Assembly: GCA_910585285.1 (NCBI GenBank)
Contig: CAJUDL010000035.1
Span: forward strand, 1 to 37,537
Length of the DNA stretch: 37,537 nucleotides
Direction of reading: 5' to 3'
Origin: an uncultured Muribaculaceae bacterium
Lineage (GTDB): Bacteria > Bacteroidota > Bacteroidia > Bacteroidales > Muribaculaceae
The notes below the pieces were generated by a model. The model was not told the DNA's origin. It ran no database searches and was given only the letters and a program-made list of their open reading frames with translations. Every line of letters starts with the position of its first letter. Position 1 is the stretch's first letter. Shown piece by piece: positions 17,501 through 26,428 of the stretch. The translations under genes were made by a program, and so were the position numbers.

Positions 17501-19681
17501 ATGTCTACTCCTCCGGATATTCATGAAGCGTTGAAATATTATTTCGGCTTCGATAAGTTTAAAGGTGATCAACAACCTATCATTGAGTCTCTTTTGAGTG
17601 GCAATGATGTGTTTGTGCTAATGCCTACGGGCGGAGGCAAGTCCCTTTGTTATCAGTTGCCGGCACTAATGTCTGAAGGGACAGCTGTTGTCATATCCCC
17701 TTTGATCGCGCTTATGAAGAATCAGGTCGATGCAATTCGCCATTATGGAGATTACGACGGAATAGCGCATTTCCTTAATTCTTCTCTTACAAAGACAGGG
17801 GCTGAACAAGTCAAGGCAGATGTGCGGGCAGGGAAGACCAAGCTTCTGTATGTGGCGCCGGAATCGCTTACTAAAGAATCGAATATCGCCTTTTTGCGCT
17901 CCATCAAGATTTCCTTCTTTGCTATTGACGAGGCTCATTGTATCTCGGAATGGGGGCATGATTTTAGACCGGAGTATCGGAAAATACGTCCCTTGATTGC
18001 AGAAATTGGGAATTATCCTGTTATCGCCCTCACTGCAACTGCGACCCCGAAGGTGCAGCATGATATCCAGAAGAATCTTGGAATTCTCAAAGCGAAAGTT
18101 TTTAAGTCGAGTTTCAATCGGAAGAATCTTTATTATGAGGTGCGTCCGAAAACAAAAGAAGTTGATCGCGATATAATAAGATATATCAAGGGCCATCCTG
18201 GAGAATCTGGCATAATTTATTGTCTCAGTCGTAAGAAAGTTGAGGAGCTTGCCGAGACTCTTAAAATCAACGGGATATCATCGCTTCCTTATCACGCAGG
18301 AATGGACCCGCAGACGCGGTCTGAAAACCAGGATGCATTTCTGGAAGAGAAAGTTGATGTGATTGTTGCTACGATTGCTTTCGGTATGGGCATTGACAAA
18401 CCCGATGTAAGGTTTGTGATCCATTATGACATCCCCAAAAGTCTTGAGGGGTATTATCAAGAAACCGGTCGTGCCGGCAGGGATGGCGGAGAAGGAAGAT
18501 GCATCACTTTCTATAATAACAAGGATTTGCAGAAGCTTGACAAGCTTATGCAGAGCAAGACGGCATCGGAGCAGGAAATCGGAAGACAGTTGCTGCAGGA
18601 AACGGCAAACTATGCGGAATCATCCGTTTGTAGGCGTAAGATTCTCCTGCATTACTTCGGTGAAGAATATCACGAGGAGAACTGCGGAAACTGTGACAAC
18701 TGTCTCAATCCAAAGAAACAAATAGAAGCAGGAGACGCTCTCGCCGCAGCATTGGAATCCGTAAGGGATGTAGACCAGAATCATAAACAAGAATACATAG
18801 TTAACATACTCATCGGCAGAAAGACCGATGAAATCAAATCAAATCATCATTCAGTGGTGGAATCCTTCGGAGCATTGGAACACGAGGGAGAGAAATTTGC
18901 CGCAACCCTGATTCGCCAGGGCGTAATAGGAGGCTACCTGTCGCGCGACCTGGAGAATTACGGCAATCTCAAACTCACCGATAAAGGAAGGAGATTCATC
19001 GATAACCCAACTTCATTTAAAATCGTGGAAGATATTGATTATTCTGATGCAGACGTGGAGTTGCCTATTAAAGAGGGAGCCTCTTGTGCGGCAGACCCTG
19101 AACTCTACGCTATTTTAAAAGATCTAAGAAAGAAAATCGCGAGAAAACAAAATCTCCCTCCGTATGTGATCTTTCAAGAACCCTCGCTTGAAGCTATGGC
19201 AACAACTTATCCTATCACCGAAGAGGAACTTGCAAATATTCCTGGTGTAGGATTAGGCAAAGCCAAACGCTACGGCAAAGAGTTTATTGAAGTCATAAAA
19301 CGACATGTGGATGACAACGACATTATCCGTCCTGAAGATATCCGGGTGCGGTCGGTGCCAAAGGAAAATAATCTGAAAGTATCGATAATTCAGGCTATTG
19401 ACCGCAAGATTGATCTTGATGAACTTGCAGAAAGCAAAGGTCTTGAATTTGAGGAATTGCTTGATGTGATTGAATCTATTGTGGAGGCTGGCACAAAAAT
19501 AGACATTAATTATTTCATTCATGAGATTCTTGATGATGACCAGATAGAGGACATAATGGATTATTTCCGAGAGAGTGAGGAAGATGATCTTGAAAGCGCA
19601 ATTCAGGAGCTTGGAGACGAGTATGATGAAAACAATATTCGTCTTGTGCGAGTGAAATTTATTTCCGAAATGGGAAATTGA
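17501..19681 (+). CDS. recQ: ATP-dependent DNA helicase RecQ
   Basis: This 726-residue protein has Walker A MPTGGGKS (41-48), the DEAH box (143-146), TATATPKV, QETGRAGRDG (motif VI), the RecQ zinc site (Cys377, Cys395, Cys398, Cys401), a winged helix and an HRDC domain (about 540-610). It unwinds DNA 3'-5' in recombinational repair. After HRDC there are about 110 further residues, acidic near the end and helical, which resemble the extra helix-turn-helix-like tail of Bacteroidetes RecQ. It has its own promoter and terminator, so it is a single-gene unit. Confidence 0.95.
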   Translation: MSTPPDIHEALKYYFGFDKFKGDQQPIIESLLSGNDVFVLMPTGGGKSLCYQLPALMSEGTAVVISPLIALMKNQVDAIRHYGDYDGIAHFLNSSLTKTGAEQVKADVRAGKTKLLYVAPESLTKESNIAFLRSIKISFFAIDEAHCISEWGHDFRPEYRKIRPLIAEIGNYPVIALTATATPKVQHDIQKNLGILKAKVFKSSFNRKNLYYEVRPKTKEVDRDIIRYIKGHPGESGIIYCLSRKKVEELAETLKINGISSLPYHAGMDPQTRSENQDAFLEEKVDVIVATIAFGMGIDKPDVRFVIHYDIPKSLEGYYQETGRAGRDGGEGRCITFYNNKDLQKLDKLMQSKTASEQEIGRQLLQETANYAESSVCRRKILLHYFGEEYHEENCGNCDNCLNPKKQIEAGDALAAALESVRDVDQNHKQEYIVNILIGRKTDEIKSNHHSVVESFGALEHEGEKFAATLIRQGVIGGYLSRDLENYGNLKLTDKGRRFIDNPTSFKIVEDIDYSDADVELPIKEGASCAADPELYAILKDLRKKIARKQNLPPYVIFQEPSLEAMATTYPITEEELANIPGVGLGKAKRYGKEFIEVIKRHVDDNDIIRPEDIRVRSVPKENNLKVSIIQAIDRKIDLDELAESKGLEFEELLDVIESIVEAGTKIDINYFIHEILDDDQIEDIMDYFRESEEDDLESAIQELGDEYDENNIRLVRVKFISEMGN

Positions 19682-19705
19682 TATAGTATTAATTGAATCT
19701 GACCA

Positions 19706-19739
19706 TAACGATGACAATTTTTATAAATTGTCATCGTTA
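19706..19739 (+). terminator. Terminator after recQ
   Basis: A perfect 15-bp stem (TAACGATGACAATTT and its complement) with a TTAT loop, 25 bases after the stop. Only a few T follow. The symmetrical form could work on both strands. Confidence 0.8.
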
Positions 19740-19819
19740 AATTTATATGGACGCGGGAGAAGAAATATCCGAGTCTCAGAATTTTTTAACAGCTTCTTAT
19801 AAAAAAGTATAAAGCTTCA

Positions 19820-21751
19820 ATGAATAAAAAGTTTGTCGCGGGAGCCGGTGCGGCTATTTTCGCCTTGGCATTGACCGCCAAGGATCCCGTAATTATGACG
19901 GTCAACGGTGTTGACGTTCCAAAATCGGAATTTGAATATCTTTATGGTAAAAACAGTCAACAGCAGCTCACACAGCAGCCTATTGATGAATACGTGGAGA
20001 TGTTCAAACTTTACAAGATGAAGGTGGAAGATGCGAAAGCCGAAGGAATCGACACCACGGCAGCTTTCCGCAAAGAGATGGAGCAGTATAGGAGAGATCT
20101 TGCGGCTCCCTATCTTGCTGATTCCGTCTATCTTGATAAGCTTCTGAAAGAAACATATGACCGTGCGTCGCAGGAGGTGGAGGCATATCATATAATGCTT
20201 TTCAAAACTCAGAATCCTTCGGAGAACACATCGAAGCGTCAGCGTATGGACAGCGTGCGGCAAGCTTTGCTGGCTGGTGCTGATTTTGCGGAACTCGCAG
20301 CAAAAGTGTCGGAAGACAGGGGATCCAATCAGAAAGGCGGACGCATGGGTTACATAACAGCGCAGCAATATCCCTACTCATTTGAGATAGCTGCATATGC
20401 AACTCCAGAAGGTGAGATTTCTGAAATAGTAGAAAGTCCGGTAGGTTATCATGTCCTTAAAGGAGGCAAACGCCGCCCGGCACGTGGTAAGATCCAGGCT
20501 GCCCATATATTGAAGATGGCTCAGGGAAATGATCCAGAAGTTGATGCCAAGGCGCGTCGGCAGATTGACAGTATTTATGCTATTGTAAAAGACAATCCTT
20601 CAGAATTCTCTGATCTTGCCACGCGCTTCTCAGACGACCGCGGGTCGGCACGTCAAGGGGGCATGCTTCCTTGGTTTGGTTCCGGAGAGATGGTTGCAGA
20701 GTTTGATTCTGTAGCATTCTCTCTTCCAGACAACAGCATAAGCGAGCCATTCCGCACCGCCTTCGGATGGCATATAATCAATCGTCTTGCCTCACGCCCC
20801 ATTCCTTCGATGGCACAAATGAAACCTGAGTTTCTCGCGCGTGTAACCAATCCTCAGGATGAACGATATGCTCTTGTCCGCAATAATCAGACAGAACGTC
20901 TTGCCAAGCAACATAAAGGAAAACTCAATAAAAAGACTCTCGATACAATGCGCGCACGCATTCAGGCGAATGGTCTTGATTCAGCATTCTATGCAGCTTA
21001 TGCGCAAGCTCCTGATGGAAATGCAGAGCTTTTCGTTATCGATGGCAAATCAACGTCAGCTTCAGCTCTTGCAGAGGCAATGAAAAACGTGTTGCAGAAC
21101 AATCCTGAAGCTGCAATGAAGATTTTCGATGCGAATCTTGATGCTTTTTACAATTCTCAGCTTGTAGAGGCAGAGATTGCACGTCTTGAGAAAGAGGAGC
21201 CTGATTATCGCAATCTTCTCCATGAATATATTGATGGAAGTCTTCTCTATGAGGTCAGTGTAAAGAAAATATGGGATAAGGCTGCAAAAGATACGGATGG
21301 TCTTAAGAACTATTTCGAGTCGAACCGCGACAACTACAAGTGGAGTGTGCCGCATGCCAAAGGATATCTGGTTCAGGCATTGAATGATTCTGTTGCCGGG
21401 AAAGTCCGCGAGATGGCGGCGGTGACAGGTCGTGACTCACTTGTGAATACTCTCAGAAAAACATTTAACGGTAAAGCTACTATAGAAAAGGTGCTTGTCG
21501 AAAAAGGGGCGAATGCAATGATCGACAATCTTCTTTTTGATGGTCCAGAGGCAAAACCTTCTAAGAAAAATTTCACAGTGTTCTTCATGATTGATCCGCG
21601 TGTGATCACGGCTCCCGAGGAATATGCCGATGTTCGCGGGCTTGTGACAAGTGATTATCAGAATGAGTTCCAAGCACGTTGGGAAGATGAACTTCGAAAA
21701 AAATATCCTGTGAAAGTGAATCAGAAAGTGTTAAAAAGCGTGAAGAAATAG
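19820..21751 (+). CDS. Periplasmic peptidyl-prolyl isomerase with two PpiC domains
   Basis: This 643-residue protein has a signal-like N-terminus (KKFVAGAGAAIFALALTA), a SurA-type helical chaperone region (about 25-118), and two parvulin domains in tandem, about 120-217 (EAYHIMLFK through SPVGYHVLKG) and 224-317 (IQAAHILKMA through AFGWHIINRL). Each has the GG-G-G core and the conserved final His. A long helical C-terminal part follows. It probably folds or escorts outer-membrane proteins in the periplasm. It is followed by a terminator and then by two more proteins of the same type. Confidence 0.88.
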   Translation: MNKKFVAGAGAAIFALALTAKDPVIMTVNGVDVPKSEFEYLYGKNSQQQLTQQPIDEYVEMFKLYKMKVEDAKAEGIDTTAAFRKEMEQYRRDLAAPYLADSVYLDKLLKETYDRASQEVEAYHIMLFKTQNPSENTSKRQRMDSVRQALLAGADFAELAAKVSEDRGSNQKGGRMGYITAQQYPYSFEIAAYATPEGEISEIVESPVGYHVLKGGKRRPARGKIQAAHILKMAQGNDPEVDAKARRQIDSIYAIVKDNPSEFSDLATRFSDDRGSARQGGMLPWFGSGEMVAEFDSVAFSLPDNSISEPFRTAFGWHIINRLASRPIPSMAQMKPEFLARVTNPQDERYALVRNNQTERLAKQHKGKLNKKTLDTMRARIQANGLDSAFYAAYAQAPDGNAELFVIDGKSTSASALAEAMKNVLQNNPEAAMKIFDANLDAFYNSQLVEAEIARLEKEEPDYRNLLHEYIDGSLLYEVSVKKIWDKAAKDTDGLKNYFESNRDNYKWSVPHAKGYLVQALNDSVAGKVREMAAVTGRDSLVNTLRKTFNGKATIEKVLVEKGANAMIDNLLFDGPEAKPSKKNFTVFFMIDPRVITAPEEYADVRGLVTSDYQNEFQARWEDELRKKYPVKVNQKVLKSVKK

Positions 21752-21772
21752 AATAAAAATCATCCATAAGGG

Positions 21773-21808
21773 GAAGCTGGGTCAATAATAGGACTCAGCT
21801 TCTTTTTT
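21773..21808 (+). terminator. Terminator between the first two foldase genes
   Basis: GAAGCTGGGTC pairs with GACTCAGCTTC (11 bp, one G-U) around an 8-base loop, followed by six T. Confidence 0.88.
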
Positions 21809-21825
21809 ATTAGTGGAAATTTACT

Positions 21826-21833
21826 TAAATTTG
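21826..21833 (+). promoter_or_regulatory. Promoter -7 box for the lipoprotein foldase gene
   Basis: TAAATTTG matches TAnnTTTG only 9 bases before the ATG. The -33 position is a T-run belonging to the preceding terminator. The transcript would start almost at the start codon. Confidence 0.45.
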
Positions 21834-21842
21834 TAACATATT

Positions 21843-22781
21843 ATGCATAAACCTCAACTTCCAATAAGTGTTATCTTCGGGTTAGCGGTTATGATGCTGC
21901 CTGCAGGTTGCGGTTCGCCAAAAGGTGAAACCGCAGCCCGTGAGGAGATACTTGTTGAAGTTGGTGATTCCGCGCTTACCGTACGTGATGTTGTGTTGAG
22001 AATTCCATCCGGACTTTCGGAAGAAGATAGCACGGAAATGTTCAATACACTTGTGGAGCGTTGGGTTCGCACGATGATGCTTACGGATGTGGCTTCAGAA
22101 AATGTTGCTGACCTTGAGAAAATCAACCGGATGGCGGAAGATTACAGGAACGGTCTGATTATAGAACGTTATTTGCGTTCGAAACAGGAAGAAGCCCCGG
22201 TAGTGTCGGAGCAAAGTGTTAAGATGTATTATGCCGCTCATGGAGATGAGATGAAACTTGAGGCTCCGATCATAAAGGGTATTTATCTCAAAATCTCAGA
22301 TTCGGAGGAACGATTGGGCGATATAAGGCGTTGGATGTCTGCCGCCACGCCATCATCTATCGACAATATCGAAAAATATGGTTTACGTCAGGCATCTCAA
22401 TACGAGTATTTCAAAGACAACTGGATTGACTGGAATGAGATGGCAGAGCAGATACCCTACCGGTTTTACGATGCCGATGCTTTCCTTGGCTCTACAAAAG
22501 ATTTTGAAACAAGTTATGGCGGATCCACATATCTTCTTCACATCTTCGATTATCTTCCCACAGGGAGTGTGATGCCATATGAATACGCATCTTCACGCAT
22601 TGCAGATATGATCGACAGAGAGAAGAAAAGTGATTACAGAGTCAGGCTATTGTCTTCGCTCTATGCAAAGGGGATTGAAGATGGGAAATTGAAGCCCGGA
22701 CTTTATGATCCTGTGAAACGCAGGATGAGAGCCTCAGCTTCTGCCAACAATAACAAGAATAAAAAAGAACCTAAGATATGA
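21843..22781 (+). CDS. Lipoprotein related to SurA/PpiC foldases
   Basis: This 312-residue protein has a lipoprotein signal ending in LPAGC (Cys23 would be lipidated). The helical part after it, with LVEVGDSALTVRDVVLRIP and EERWVR-like segments, is like the SurA N-terminal chaperone region. A following region could be a degenerate parvulin domain, but the clear GG and His signatures of the neighbours are missing, so isomerase activity is doubtful. Its stop codon overlaps the next foldase gene (ATGA), so it is probably a membrane-anchored partner of that protein in outer-membrane protein folding. Confidence 0.72.
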   Translation: MHKPQLPISVIFGLAVMMLPAGCGSPKGETAAREEILVEVGDSALTVRDVVLRIPSGLSEEDSTEMFNTLVERWVRTMMLTDVASENVADLEKINRMAEDYRNGLIIERYLRSKQEEAPVVSEQSVKMYYAAHGDEMKLEAPIIKGIYLKISDSEERLGDIRRWMSAATPSSIDNIEKYGLRQASQYEYFKDNWIDWNEMAEQIPYRFYDADAFLGSTKDFETSYGGSTYLLHIFDYLPTGSVMPYEYASSRIADMIDREKKSDYRVRLLSSLYAKGIEDGKLKPGLYDPVKRRMRASASANNNKNKKEPKI

Positions 22782-24136
22782 AATTAAGAAATGTAATGAT
22801 ACCAGCAGCGGCTTGTGTGGCATTATGCGCCATTGCTGCCCCTGTAAAACGCAATGTTGTGGATGAGGTTGCATGGATTGTGGGAGATGAACCAATTTTC
22901 CGCTCAGAAATCGAAGACCAATACACGCAAATGAGATCTGAAAGAACTCCGATTGTAGGAGACCCGTATTGTGTCATACCCGAAAGAATAGCAGTAGAAA
23001 AATTATATTTGCATCAGGCAAAATTAGATACAGTGGAAGCTCCCGAAGGACAGGTGCAAAGTTCGGTAGACAAGCGTATGGGCGACTTCATCAACGGTCT
23101 TGGTTCGAGAGAGAAAGTTGAGGAATATTTTCGCAAACCGTTTGCTCAGCTTCGTGAGCAGCTTCTGGAAGTGATGCGTAACAATTACATAATAGAGCAG
23201 GTTCAAAGCAATCTTACAAAGGATGTGAAAGCCACTCCCAACGATGTTAGGAAATATTTTTCAACACTTCCTGAAGACTCGATTCCTTATGTGCCCATGC
23301 AGGTTGAGGCTCAGATAATTTCAATCAATCCGGTGATACCGGCGCAGGAAATTGAAGACGTCAAGGCTCGTTTGCGTGATTATGCAGATCGTGTGAACCG
23401 AGGGGAATCAGAATTCTCGACGCTTGCGATCATGTATAGCGAAGACGACGGCTCCGCAATGCAGGGTGGTGAGCTTGGCTATCAACCACGTTCGGCATGG
23501 GTTCCTGAATTTGCCAATGTCGCTTTCAATCTCAATGATCCCAAGAAGGTATCAAGGATAGTTGAAACCGAATATGGTTATCATATCATTCAGCTTATTG
23601 ATAAACGTGGTGACCAGGTGAATGTGCGTCATATAATCCTGACTCCGAAAGTAAGTGAGAAAGACCTGAGAGAGGCTACCGTGCGTCTCGATTCTCTCCG
23701 AAAAGAGATTGTGGCAGGAAAATTCCCGTTTGAAGAAGCTGCAAGATTTGTGTCGCAGGATAAAGATACGAAGAATAATAAGGGAATTATGGTGAACCAG
23801 ATGTCAGGAAGTCCCCGTTTTGAAATGCAGGATCTTCCACCGGAAGTGGCGCGTAGGGTAGAGCTTATGCAACCTGGAGATATTTCCGAAGCTTTTATCA
23901 TGAAGGATACAAAAAGGAATAAAGATATTGTGGCGATTGTTAAGCTTACAAACAGAGTGCCCGGTCACAAAGCCAACCTTTCAGATGACTACAATATGAT
24001 CAAGCAGATGTATGAGGCACAACGTAAGAATGAGATTCTGAAGGAATGGGTTGAAAAGAAGATCAAAGATACATATGTGAAGATCGCAGACGGCTGGCAG
24101 AACTGTGATTTCCAATATGACGGATGGATTAAGTGA
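22778..24136 (+). CDS. surA: SurA-like periplasmic peptidyl-prolyl isomerase
   Basis: This 452-residue protein has the SurA plan: a signal peptide (MKLRNVMIPAAACVALCAIA), an N-terminal chaperone domain starting VVDEVAWIVGDEPIFRSEI, two parvulin domains (about 175-275 and 280-385, with MQGGELGY and TEYGYHIIQLID in the first) and a C-terminal helix. The second parvulin is less canonical. In other bacteria SurA carries nascent outer-membrane proteins to the BAM complex. It overlaps the lipoprotein gene upstream, and its stop overlaps the OstA-like gene (TGATG), so the three are one translation-coupled unit. Confidence 0.88.
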   Translation: MKLRNVMIPAAACVALCAIAAPVKRNVVDEVAWIVGDEPIFRSEIEDQYTQMRSERTPIVGDPYCVIPERIAVEKLYLHQAKLDTVEAPEGQVQSSVDKRMGDFINGLGSREKVEEYFRKPFAQLREQLLEVMRNNYIIEQVQSNLTKDVKATPNDVRKYFSTLPEDSIPYVPMQVEAQIISINPVIPAQEIEDVKARLRDYADRVNRGESEFSTLAIMYSEDDGSAMQGGELGYQPRSAWVPEFANVAFNLNDPKKVSRIVETEYGYHIIQLIDKRGDQVNVRHIILTPKVSEKDLREATVRLDSLRKEIVAGKFPFEEAARFVSQDKDTKNNKGIMVNQMSGSPRFEMQDLPPEVARRVELMQPGDISEAFIMKDTKRNKDIVAIVKLTNRVPGHKANLSDDYNMIKQMYEAQRKNEILKEWVEKKIKDTYVKIADGWQNCDFQYDGWIK

Positions 24137-26418
24137 TGATATCTAAGACTCCAAAACTTATAGTGTTTCTCCTGGCGGCGATCGTGCTGCTGGGAGGAAT
24201 CTCTGTTATGGACTCCCTCTATGCCCAACAGCGGAAAAAAGAGGAGAAGAAGGAGTCTTTTAATCGCCCCGCTCCTACACAGCCCATAAAACCAACTATT
24301 CCCGATGTGAACCGATATCAGGAAGACAAAGTTTTTCTGGAAAATGCCGATTCTCTTTTTCGTCCGCCGATGGATTATGAAGAGAAGCAGATTGTGAAAG
24401 GAAGCGTAGTGTTTCGTCAGGGAGGGATGTGGATGTATTGTGATTCCGCCTATTATTTCCCGGAGCGCAATTCGCTGGATGCTTTCGGACATGTAGAGAT
24501 GCGGCAGGGCGACACATTGTTTGTATATGCGGACAAGTTGTTTTATGACGGCGGCGCAAGGAAGGCAATTCTTACAGCCGGTCCGTCGCGTCCTGAAGTT
24601 ACACTTAAGGATCCGAAGGTGACACTCACCACCGATAGTCTCGATTACGATATGAAGATCGAGATGGGATGGTATACCAGAGGAGGAAAACTACAGGACG
24701 ATATAAATGTTCTGACATCGACCTACGGTGAATACTCACCGGGAACCAAACTCGCCAGATTTGAGGATAACGTTGTTTTGGTGAATACCAAAGATGGCTA
24801 CAAAATGTATACCGAAGAACTTGATTATAACACCGGCACACATATTGCAACCATTGATACCGAAACAAGAATTGAAGGAGCCAACGACACAATTTTGACA
24901 ACTGCCGGACGATATAACACCCAGACTGATAATGCGGTTCTGACAGCGCGTTCAACGATTCTGCATCGTGACAGCTCTATGAATGTGGTGACTCTGGAAG
25001 GAGATTCTATTATCTATGATAAAGCAACGCGTCTTAGCAAAGCATATATGTTTAGAGATCATGCAAAGAATCCTCAACCCATGGTGCTTACGGATACTGC
25101 CCGCAAAATGACTCTGATTGGGGGTTATGGAGAATACAATGATTCATTGCGACGTGCTTTCTCAACTGAATATCCGTTATTAATGGAATATTCTCAGAAA
25201 GATACACTTTTCTTGCGTGCGGACACTATCCTGACTTCCATACGGGTGGAATATGTTTGGCCCGATAGTCTTGCCAAGGCGCTGAGTGCCGAAACGCGTG
25301 CCCGTTTGCAGAGCTACACGACTCCTCAGGAGATAGCTGATGCCATGACTATAGAGATGCTCGGAGTCCCTTCCGGTTTCCCAAAACCGGGACAAATGGC
25401 AAAGCTCCTCGGGTTCAAAGACAGTTTCTTCAGGCAACTTGAAGATTTGAAGAAAGAGCAAGCTAAAGCTTCTCCGTCACAGCCGGAATCAAATAGAATA
25501 AAGGATCGGATTCCTCTTACCAAAGAGAAGCCGGGAGAAAAACAGGAAGAATCGGTTGAAACGGAGGAAAGTCTTGAACCGGTTTCAGGCGCAGAGAAGA
25601 TCATAACAGATAGTGTCTCTGTAGTTGATAAGATAGAGATAACTGACAGTGTTGTCAAGGTAGACAGCATTGTAGAACCGGAAATTGTCGATACTATTCC
25701 AGCGGGACCACGCCTTGATAAGCTTGGACGCGACTCCACTTATATGGTGCCTAAAGACTATCATGTGGCAAGAGCAATCGGGCGTGCGCGCTTTTTCCGT
25801 CAGGATCTTCAGGGTGTGGCAGACACAATGATCTATCAAGAATATGATTCCATGCTTTATCTGATCCGCAAACCGATTGTATGGAGTGACCAGAAGCAGG
25901 TATATGGAGATAAGATCAATGTTCATTTCAATGATTCAACAGTTGACAGGGCAGACCTTCCGGAAAAAGGTTTTATGGCTGAATATATAGATGAAGACTT
26001 TTATAATCAGCTCTCAGGAAAGAAGATGACCGCATATTTTGAAAATGATGAGTTGCGTCGTCTTGAGGTGGAAGGTAATGTAGAGACGATATTTCTTCCA
26101 ATGGAAAATGACTCTACTTACAATAAACTTGTGAATGTGGAGAGTTCATTCCTAACCATAGATATGAAGGACCGCACTCTCGATAAACTTAAATTCTGGC
26201 CCGAGACGACTGGGTCAATATATCCATTGTTTCTTGTGAAACGGGCACAGCAATATCTTCAGGGATTCCAATGGTTCGAACCATTGCGACCGAAGCGGGA
26301 ATGGTATGGCGATCGTTGGAAATGGATGGATGAGCTTGGCGAGGTGCCCGAAGAACTTGACAAATATTTTAAAGATGACACTCCTGCATCGAAGATGAAG
26401 ATGCAGAGTCCACAATAG
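24136..26418 (+). CDS. OstA/LptA-like organic solvent tolerance protein
   Basis: This protein of about 760 residues has a signal peptide (KLIVFLLAAIVLLGGISVM) and repeated beta-strand units of the OstA/LptA/LptD-N type, in which short strands end in turns such as VFRQGGMWMYCDSAYYF, NSLDAFGHVEM and VFVYADKLFYDGG. A charged, Ser/Glu-rich linker (about 440-530) divides it into two OstA-like blocks. It probably takes part in moving lipopolysaccharide or a related lipid to the outer membrane, in line with the SurA-like gene in front. A GTG at 24133 could also start it, but the ATG at 24136 inside the surA stop is more likely. Confidence 0.8.
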   Translation: MISKTPKLIVFLLAAIVLLGGISVMDSLYAQQRKKEEKKESFNRPAPTQPIKPTIPDVNRYQEDKVFLENADSLFRPPMDYEEKQIVKGSVVFRQGGMWMYCDSAYYFPERNSLDAFGHVEMRQGDTLFVYADKLFYDGGARKAILTAGPSRPEVTLKDPKVTLTTDSLDYDMKIEMGWYTRGGKLQDDINVLTSTYGEYSPGTKLARFEDNVVLVNTKDGYKMYTEELDYNTGTHIATIDTETRIEGANDTILTTAGRYNTQTDNAVLTARSTILHRDSSMNVVTLEGDSIIYDKATRLSKAYMFRDHAKNPQPMVLTDTARKMTLIGGYGEYNDSLRRAFSTEYPLLMEYSQKDTLFLRADTILTSIRVEYVWPDSLAKALSAETRARLQSYTTPQEIADAMTIEMLGVPSGFPKPGQMAKLLGFKDSFFRQLEDLKKEQAKASPSQPESNRIKDRIPLTKEKPGEKQEESVETEESLEPVSGAEKIITDSVSVVDKIEITDSVVKVDSIVEPEIVDTIPAGPRLDKLGRDSTYMVPKDYHVARAIGRARFFRQDLQGVADTMIYQEYDSMLYLIRKPIVWSDQKQVYGDKINVHFNDSTVDRADLPEKGFMAEYIDEDFYNQLSGKKMTAYFENDELRRLEVEGNVETIFLPMENDSTYNKLVNVESSFLTIDMKDRTLDKLKFWPETTGSIYPLFLVKRAQQYLQGFQWFEPLRPKREWYGDRWKWMDELGEVPEELDKYFKDDTPASKMKMQSPQ

Positions 26419-26428
26419 TGTGTTGGTT

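Noticed and set aside
8198..19800. Same 13 bases (AACAGCTTCTTAT) at 8198-8210 and 19788-19800
   Set aside because: Surroundings are unrelated and the match is short; most likely chance in AT-rich intergenic DNA.
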